A DNA stretch of 64,000 bases from Sacculina carcini (Eukaryota; Arthropoda; Thecostraca; Sacculinidae): the NCBI GenBank assembly GCA_916048095.2, contig OU696576.1, forward strand, positions 829,001 to 893,000, read 5' to 3'. This document shows, in pieces, positions 63,101 through 64,000 of this stretch; position 1 is the stretch's first letter, and the number at the start of each line of letters is the position of its first letter. The notes beneath the pieces are model-generated. The model was given only the letters and a program-made list of their open reading frames with translations. It was not told the origin of the DNA and did no database searches. The position numbers and the translations under genes were made by a program.

Positions 63101-63264
63101 TTTTCCGAACCAATGAGTAGTACAGGAGTGAGCCATATGAGCACCCTTGTCAAGACTCACCGAAAATCTCGACACATTAGAGTGTCCTTGTTGAACTTCT
63201 CCTCCCAGATGGCGACAGGACTAGAGTCCGTTTTCATTGCACCAGCTATACTATCCTTCATCAT
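27218..63264 (-). CDS. UBR2-like: UBR1/UBR2-type N-recognin E3 ubiquitin ligase (whole gene, 27 coding exons)
   Basis: E3 ligase of the N-degron pathway. In the family, the UBR box binds proteins with basic N-terminal residues, a ClpS-like domain binds bulky hydrophobic ones, and the RING recruits the RAD6-type E2. I joined 27 blocks giving about 2,170 codons, against about 1,750 for vertebrate UBR1/UBR2; low-complexity insertions account for much of the excess. Order: N-terminal helices, UBR box (about residues 98-170), ClpS-like domain (about 295-345), long helical middle, polyAla/polyGly coiled-coil linker, RING (about 1370-1495), C-terminal Cys/His autoinhibitory region ending DWQNL. Several blocks ([34 protein letters not shown]) favour UBR2 over UBR1, but this could be the single ancestral gene. 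Codon phase agrees at every junction except exon 22/23. Individual exons are listed separately. Confidence 0.93.
27691..27922 (-). CDS. UBR2-like: UBR2-like exon 26
   Basis: C-terminal Cys/His module: [19 protein letters not shown], then HCGAGVG and [12 protein letters not shown]. It enters in phase 0 after a (TG)n-CAG acceptor and ends in phase 1 at GCGCG before GTACGTG. Confidence 0.93.
28275..35217 (+). mobile_element. Nest of Helitron-like elements in the intron between exons 25 and 26
   Basis: 5' ends read TCTATATATATAAAAGAGAT (28275) and TATATATATAAAAGAGATCC (32130). 3' ends read CCGCACAACGGGCGGGTTTTAATGCTAG, a CCGC/GCGG hairpin followed about ten bases later by CTAG, as Helitrons require. 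Terminal CTAGs end at 32129, 33949, 34235, 34668, 34957 and 35217. The segments about 28275-29930 and 32130-33500 are homologous copies, and 31190-31640 with 31635-32105 form a ~450-bp tandem pair. No Rep/helicase ORF is present, so the copies are non-autonomous. Confidence 0.7.
35335..36440 (-). pseudogene. Non-LTR retrotransposon (CR1/Jockey-like) reverse transcriptase relic
   Basis: Minus-strand pieces read the order of a [26 protein letters not shown], a VLGP turn, [17 protein letters not shown], then [16 protein letters not shown] and [19 protein letters not shown] near the C-terminus. Stops and frameshifts interrupt it. It lies in the same orientation as the host UBR gene, between exon 25 and the Helitron nest. 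Confidence 0.8.
36714..36843 (-). CDS. UBR2-like: UBR2-like exon 25
   Basis: It enters in phase 2 after GTGTGTTTTAG and encodes [12 protein letters not shown] through [14 protein letters not shown], matching the conserved YP...LP.DY..LIN block. It ends in phase 0 at AACAAG before GTGCTC. Confidence 0.92.
37108..38192 (-). CDS. UBR2-like: UBR2-like exon 24 (large)
   Basis: 1,085 bases. It encodes a polyGly patch near its start, [20 protein letters not shown] (aligned to the AYTIQSIERIL region of the family), long Leu/Ala-rich helices, and [18 protein letters not shown] (family: PFLKCSALFFHYLNGV). The donor is CATCAG followed directly by (GT)n; exit is in phase 2. Confidence 0.93.
38751..38851 (-). 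CDS. UBR2-like: UBR2-like exon 23 (junctions uncertain)
   Basis: A good acceptor (GTTTGTTTACAG) at 38852. The best-fitting frame, by similarity to the family's ESIKEMLTTF block, reads [16 protein letters not shown] then NTREMLRKF. The donor could be at 38766 or 38751, both phase 0 and compatible with exon 24. That frame requires phase 1 entry, which exon 22's best donor does not supply. Confidence 0.6.
39258..39403 (-). CDS. UBR2-like: UBR2-like exon 22 (3' end uncertain)
   Basis: The acceptor is GGTTGCCATAG and entry is in phase 0. It encodes a Ser/Pro-rich linker ([15 protein letters not shown]) then [20 protein letters not shown]. The best donor, GGCGA before GTACAT, leaves phase 2, which would create an immediate stop in exon 23. 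A weaker donor at 39307 would leave phase 1. Confidence 0.6.
39819..40020 (-). CDS. UBR2-like: UBR2-like exon 21 (second half of the RING)
   Basis: It enters in phase 2 after TTTCTGACAG and encodes [20 protein letters not shown], the final CPLC pair of the RING, then a linker. It ends in phase 0 at CACACG before GTAGGC. Confidence 0.93.
40495..40563 (+). repeat. LINE/SINE 3' end fragment
   Basis: CAGCGCCTTAGAGACCC ... GGGCGCTATATAAATTTTTC followed by TAATGTAATGTAAATG repeats is the typical 3' end of an L2/CR1-mobilised element. Related ends in opposite orientation lie at about 27453-27500 and 57498-57545. Confidence 0.45.
40592..41236 (-). CDS. UBR2-like: UBR2-like exon 20 (RING first half)
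   Basis: It encodes a Ser/Thr-rich stretch, [15 protein letters not shown] (first RING cysteines), [18 protein letters not shown] and [18 protein letters not shown]. Entry and exit are both in phase 2, with a (TG)n-CAG acceptor. The RING loop is longer than in vertebrates because of a basic insertion. Confidence 0.94.
41589..42115 (-). CDS. UBR2-like: UBR2-like exon 19
   Basis: It encodes [13 protein letters not shown], an 8-Gly run, the coiled-coil-like [18 protein letters not shown] (family: RLRREKIMAQM) and a polyAla run from (GCC)n. The acceptor is AAG directly at the end of a ~88-bp (CA)n tract. It enters in phase 0 and exits in phase 2. Confidence 0.9.
42117..42204. repeat. Long (CA)n microsatellite at the exon 19 acceptor
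   Basis: About 44 uninterrupted CA units on the plus strand, read as (UG)n in the UBR transcript, ending directly at the GTGAAG acceptor of exon 19. Confidence 0.95.
42465..42803 (+). mobile_element. tRNA-Val-derived SINE, full-length copy
   Basis: The head (about 42465-42540) is tRNA-like: A box TGGTGCAGTTG, an anticodon arm CCCGC-CTCACAA-GCGGG with a CAC (Val) anticodon, and B box GGTTCGAAACC. A ~240-bp body and a short TTTAACC tandem tail follow. A second, headless copy in opposite orientation is at 55024-55284. It ends about 30 bases from the exon 18 donor. Confidence 0.85.
42834..43110 (-). CDS. UBR2-like: UBR2-like exon 18
   Basis: It encodes [20 protein letters not shown] (family: LQRVLHLIGMALQEEKQ) and, after a Gly/Thr-rich insertion, [17 protein letters not shown]. 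Entry is in phase 2 and exit in phase 0 at CAACTG before GTTAGT. Confidence 0.92.
43478..43689. repeat. 22-bp minisatellite, nine full units plus a partial tenth
   Basis: The unit is CTGGAAACTAAACCTGCACCGC. Variation is confined to two sites: CACCGC (4 units), CGCCAC (4) and CACCAC (1). The last unit is truncated at CTGGAAACTAAATC where GC-rich sequence begins. Confidence 0.95.
43765..43968 (+). pseudogene. Reverse-transcriptase-polyprotein fragment
   Basis: An open frame on the plus strand reads [20 protein letters not shown] then [20 protein letters not shown]. This resembles the C-terminal tail of RT polyproteins common in invertebrate genomes (AKYADL..RF.F.PLA.ETFG..G). It is antisense to the UBR gene, within the intron between exons 17 and 18, next to the 22-bp minisatellite. 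Confidence 0.55.
44245..44458 (-). CDS. UBR2-like: UBR2-like exon 17
   Basis: It encodes [29 protein letters not shown] and [18 protein letters not shown] (family: KEFNLYFYHFSRAEQSKAEE). Entry is in phase 1 after GGTTGTAG, exit in phase 2 at AAACG before GTTTGT. Confidence 0.94.
45174..45336 (-). CDS. UBR2-like: UBR2-like exon 16
   Basis: It encodes [26 protein letters not shown] and GKGVYELKP (family: HLLCIEPMPHS..GVYELK). Entry is in phase 0 after (TG)n-TAG, exit in phase 1 at CCAG before GTCTCTC. Confidence 0.94.
45568..45732 (-). CDS. UBR2-like: UBR2-like exon 15
   Basis: It encodes [20 protein letters not shown] then [11 protein letters not shown] (family: IVGERYVPGVG). It is phase 0 at both ends, with donor AAAGAG before GTGCCT. 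Confidence 0.94.
46120..46233 (-). CDS. UBR2-like: UBR2-like exon 14 (short)
   Basis: 38 codons: [20 protein letters not shown] then [15 protein letters not shown] (family: LQTGVSMMDPNHFLMIMLSRFEL). The acceptor is GGGGGGCAG and the donor GCC before GTAAGT; phase 0 at both ends. It is too short to stand out as an ORF. Confidence 0.92.
46689..46793 (-). CDS. UBR2-like: UBR2-like exon 13
   Basis: 35 codons: [20 protein letters not shown] to DRDIQ (family: GMWRRNGFSLVNQIYYY). Phase 0 at both ends; acceptor TTTACCAG and donor ATTCAG before GTATCT. Confidence 0.94.
47221..48000. repeat. Complex (CA)n/(GA)n/GAGTCACAGACA satellite-like tract
   Basis: Mostly (AC)n interspersed with (AG)n runs and a recurring AGAGAGTCACAGACA module spaced by CA runs, for about 0.8 kb. 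It ends at the donor of exon 12 (48019). Confidence 0.85.
48019..48328 (-). CDS. UBR2-like: UBR2-like exon 12
   Basis: It encodes [11 protein letters not shown], a polySer run from a GAT/AAT-type trinucleotide repeat (48236-48270), and [20 protein letters not shown] (family: VSIHLPLSRTLAGLHV). Entry is in phase 2 after TTATGTAG, exit in phase 0 with CAG running straight into (GT)n. Confidence 0.93.
48571..48725 (-). CDS. UBR2-like: UBR2-like exon 11, probable GC donor
   Basis: It encodes [17 protein letters not shown] (family: IEVDPDWEAA) to MIKAY. Entry is in phase 0. Exon 12 needs a phase-2 exit, given by ACCG before GCAAGT, a GC-AG donor. The nearby GT (CAA before GTATAC) would leave phase 0 and break the frame. 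Confidence 0.9.
49071..49246 (-). CDS. UBR2-like: UBR2-like exon 10
   Basis: It encodes [20 protein letters not shown] and [20 protein letters not shown] (family: DLKYILISKPT..F..GF..FLK). The acceptor is (TG)n-TCAG, entry in phase 1, exit in phase 0 at GTCGAG before GTAACT. Confidence 0.94.
50043..52177. repeat. 14-bp minisatellite, about 150 copies
   Basis: The consensus unit is GATCGTATGGAAAT with common variants GATTGTATGG, GATCTTATGG, GATCATATGG and GATCGTTTGA. The right-most ~150 bp (about 52033-52177) is organised as a 28-bp dimer alternating GATCTTATGG and GATCGTATGG units. It lies in the intron between exons 9 and 10 and stops 12 bases from the exon 9 boundary. Confidence 0.97.
52190..52385 (-). 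CDS. UBR2-like: UBR2-like exon 9
   Basis: It encodes [20 protein letters not shown] and [20 protein letters not shown] (family: [26 protein letters not shown]). Entry is in phase 0, exit in phase 1 at ACTC before GTACGT, twelve bases from the minisatellite. Confidence 0.94.
52669..52806 (-). CDS. UBR2-like: UBR2-like exon 8
   Basis: It encodes [20 protein letters not shown] and [13 protein letters not shown] (family: LWKGARK..FMEMEYKKLFA). Phase 0 at both ends; the donor AAG before GTCACC is weak but is placed by the family alignment. Confidence 0.9.
53159..53350 (-). CDS. UBR2-like: UBR2-like exon 7
   Basis: It encodes [20 protein letters not shown] then [20 protein letters not shown] (family: [21 protein letters not shown]). 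Phase 0 at both ends; donor GAG runs directly into (GT)n. Confidence 0.94.
53500..53740 (-). mobile_element. tRNA-derived SINE, second family
   Basis: On the minus strand the head (53740-53667) has A box TAGCCGAGTGG and B box GGTTCGATTCC, with the layout of a Ser/Leu-type tRNA (extra variable arm). A ~165-bp non-tRNA body follows down to about 53500. Partial acceptor-stem pairing (CCTCG/CGAGG) survives. The attached body makes a SINE more likely than a functional tRNA gene. Confidence 0.7.
54025..54302. repeat. (GT)n tract with interspersed GTGTCA
   Basis: A (GT)n array on the plus strand broken by regular GTGTCAGTGTGT variants, about 280 bp, just downstream of the exon 6 donor. Read as (CA)n-rich in the UBR transcript. 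Confidence 0.9.
54315..54425 (-). CDS. UBR2-like: UBR2-like exon 6 (ClpS-like domain, second part)
   Basis: 37 codons: [20 protein letters not shown] through [11 protein letters not shown] (family: VIYSLQRALDC..AQLHTTAID..GRR). It completes the type-2 N-degron binding fold begun in exon 5. Phase 0 at both ends. Confidence 0.94.
54724..55011 (-). CDS. UBR2-like: UBR2-like exon 5 (ClpS-like domain, first part)
   Basis: It encodes [20 protein letters not shown], an acidic His/Asp/Glu-rich insertion, and [15 protein letters not shown] (family: YYCVLFNDEHHSYDH), the start of the ClpS-like fold. Phase 0 at both ends. The acceptor TTGAATAG is a few bases from a SINE insertion. Confidence 0.94.
55024..55284 (-). 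mobile_element. tRNA-Val-derived SINE, headless copy
   Basis: The reverse complement matches the body and 3' tail of the SINE at 42465-42803 (GGTACCAGATATCAGTCATG-like, GGGAGGTGGCCCTCTCTAAT-like, GTGTGTTCATAAGCTTCG-like blocks). The tRNA head is missing, as in 5'-truncated retroposition. It lies about 12 bases from the exon 5 acceptor. Confidence 0.9.
55582..55816 (-). CDS. UBR2-like: UBR2-like exon 4 (end of the UBR box)
   Basis: It encodes [20 protein letters not shown] then RDGAACSIH (family: GGGFCDCGDTEAWK), the last zinc ligands of the UBR box, followed by an Ala-rich insertion to KFPIQ. Entry is in phase 2, exit in phase 0. Confidence 0.95.
55970..56800. repeat. (GT)n/GTTAGTGT-rich tract
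   Basis: About 0.8 kb of GTGT runs punctuated by TTAGTGTG and, at the right end, GTCAGTGTTAGTGTG modules. It lies between exons 3 and 4 and reaches the partial UBR-box duplicate. Confidence 0.85.
56796..56888 (-). pseudogene. Partial duplicate of the UBR-box exon
   Basis: A 93-bp copy of 56933-57025 differing at two positions. In the exon frame both changes are third-position synonymous (CAG/CAA Gln, AAG/AAA Lys). It retains the donor (CACCACAG before GTTCCACG) but begins inside the exon, without acceptor or upstream zinc ligands. Confidence 0.85.
56957..57105 (-). CDS. UBR2-like: UBR2-like exon 3 (UBR box core)
   Basis: It encodes [20 protein letters not shown] and [18 protein letters not shown], the Cys/His zinc ligands of the UBR box that bind basic N-terminal residues. 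Entry is in phase 0 after GTGTGTTCAG, exit in phase 2. Confidence 0.96.
57659..57812 (-). CDS. UBR2-like: UBR2-like exon 2
   Basis: It encodes [20 protein letters not shown] and [19 protein letters not shown], corresponding to the helices before the UBR box (family: PLEWYLFGEDPDICLE). Entry is in phase 2 after TTGAAACAG, exit in phase 0 at CTCGAG before GTTCGT. Confidence 0.92.
57813..63160 (-). other. Intron 1 of the UBR2-like gene
   Basis: About 5.3 kb with no recognised exon. It holds (CA)n/(GT)n tracts (for example 59047-59140 and 60127-60185), decayed DNA-transposon ends with CTGGCGCCGCCACTG (about 58717-58732 and 61543-61557), a ~170-bp MITE at about 61388-61562, AGTTAGTA repeats at 61697-61728, local GTAAGGTACA repeats near 62035-62110, and a LINE 3' tail near 62950-62985. 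Confidence 0.7.
61388..61562. mobile_element. Small DNA-transposon MITE
   Basis: The left end AGGAGCGGAGCCAGGAATTTT and the right end (reverse complement CAGTGGCGGCGCCAGGCTTGAGG) are imperfect inverted termini of the CAGTGGCGG-type found in many invertebrates. Related single ends occur near 58717 and 61121. Confidence 0.5.
63161..63264 (-). CDS. UBR2-like: UBR2-like exon 1 (start codon)
   Basis: ATG ATG at 63264 opens 34 codons plus two bases, ending at GATTTTCG before GTGAGTC. The segment [12 protein letters not shown] followed by RDFREYW across the junction matches the family's first conserved helix (SWWDQQVDF..). The frame stays open upstream to a possible acceptor (GCTTTCTTTCAG, at about 63327), so a further 5' exon, coding or UTR, cannot be excluded. 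Confidence 0.8.
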
Positions 63265-63329
63265 TATCAGCTGAGCAACGACGAATCGATAGCAAACGGT
63301 TGAAGGGAACCACAACGCAAATGACTGAA

Positions 63330-64000
63330 AGAAAGCACTGCGTTTACGCAGGTGCAGTTTATTGAAGTGTTAAAAGCAATTATAATCACACACGGTATCC
63401 ATATTTAAATTCACGATTAAACGCACATTACCACGAAACAGCACCAACAAAAGCACCAAGGTCACAACTGCATACTACACTTTCTTTTCCCTTTCTCTTG
63501 TGTTCATGTTCTCTTTGTGATTCGTAATTGTCTGTGTGATGTGAATTAATATTGTGAATTAGAAATTACACTCGATTTGATCATGTACCACATGGATCAA
63601 ATCACAGTAATCAGAGCTCTCAACACAAAAAGTAGTCTTTAAAAAGTGGTTTCTCGTGATAGGTGTGCTTAAAATATAGTTCTTGAAAAATTGAATGTAC
63701 CATTTGCGTTGTTAATGTCTCGCTTGTTTTGAGCAAAATTTCGGTGCTCGTTGGGTTTATTGCTTAGGGGTACTCGCCGAAATTTATCATGCTTCTGGTG
63801 AGACTTGTAGCAATTATTTGCTTCATTTGGTGTTTGTATGCTGCTAATATGTTGTTTGCGTCAGTGGAATAAAATTCGTCCGTAGAACTAGCTCCTTGTT
63901 CTTCCGATTTTAGATTCATAATTTGAGCTTGCATTCATTGAGCGGCTTCGTGCGAGTTGTACTTTTATCTATAGTCTCCGTATAACATTCCTTGTTTTTC
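63330..64000. other. Upstream flank of the UBR2-like gene
   Basis: AT-rich sequence without recognisable coding. It may contain 5' UTR exon(s) and the promoter. I see no clear core promoter element. Confidence 0.35.

Overview
The window is nuclear DNA from an animal, most likely an invertebrate. It holds intron-rich genes next to intronless ones, GT-AG introns, tRNA-derived SINEs, L2/CR1-like LINE tails, hAT-type MITEs, a piggyBac relic, a Helitron nest and a very high load of (CA)n/(GT)n microsatellites. I cannot name the phylum. Nothing looks bacterial, viral or like a listed agent.

Layout. (1) About 1.4-10.2 kb, minus strand, possibly reaching 14.0 kb: a gene for an MGA-like nuclear protein. 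One giant 6.4-kb exon carries the Cys-rich MGA-specific domain, a phase-compatible exon follows at 3193-3557, and weaker exon candidates lie near 2.8, 2.0 and 1.5 kb. No T-box or bHLH is visible. (2) 10.2-22.6 kb: intergenic or intronic DNA with MITEs, LINE 3' ends and a frameshifted piggyBac transposase. (3) 22.6-24.4 kb, plus strand: an intact intronless bifunctional mRNA capping enzyme (RNGTT). (4) 25.06-25.70 kb, plus strand: an intronless PH-domain protein of the Sesquipedalian/PHETA family. (5) 27.2-63.3 kb, minus strand, converging on PHETA: one ~36-kb gene for a UBR1/UBR2-type N-recognin E3 ligase. I assembled it as 27 coding exons from alignment remembered from the vertebrate family, splice signals and codon phase. 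It includes a short first exon (63161-63264) 5.3 kb upstream of exon 2 and a short exon 14 (46120-46233). All junctions but one keep phase; the exon 22/23 junction is unresolved.

The UBR introns hold most of the unusual structure. (TG)n tracts run directly into many splice sites. A ~2.1-kb minisatellite of a 14-bp unit begins next to the exon 9 donor. A 22-bp minisatellite lies near a reverse-transcriptase scrap. Two copies of a tRNA-Val-like SINE sit beside splice sites. A ~7-kb nest of Helitron-like termini fills the intron between exons 25 and 26. A 93-bp partial duplicate of the UBR-box exon differs from the parent only by two synonymous changes.

Functions. The recognisable genes are housekeeping: mRNA 5' capping, endosomal trafficking, chromatin/transcription (MGA-like) and N-degron ubiquitination. 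They do not form a pathway. I found no novel gene system; the novelty is in genome architecture and repeat biology.
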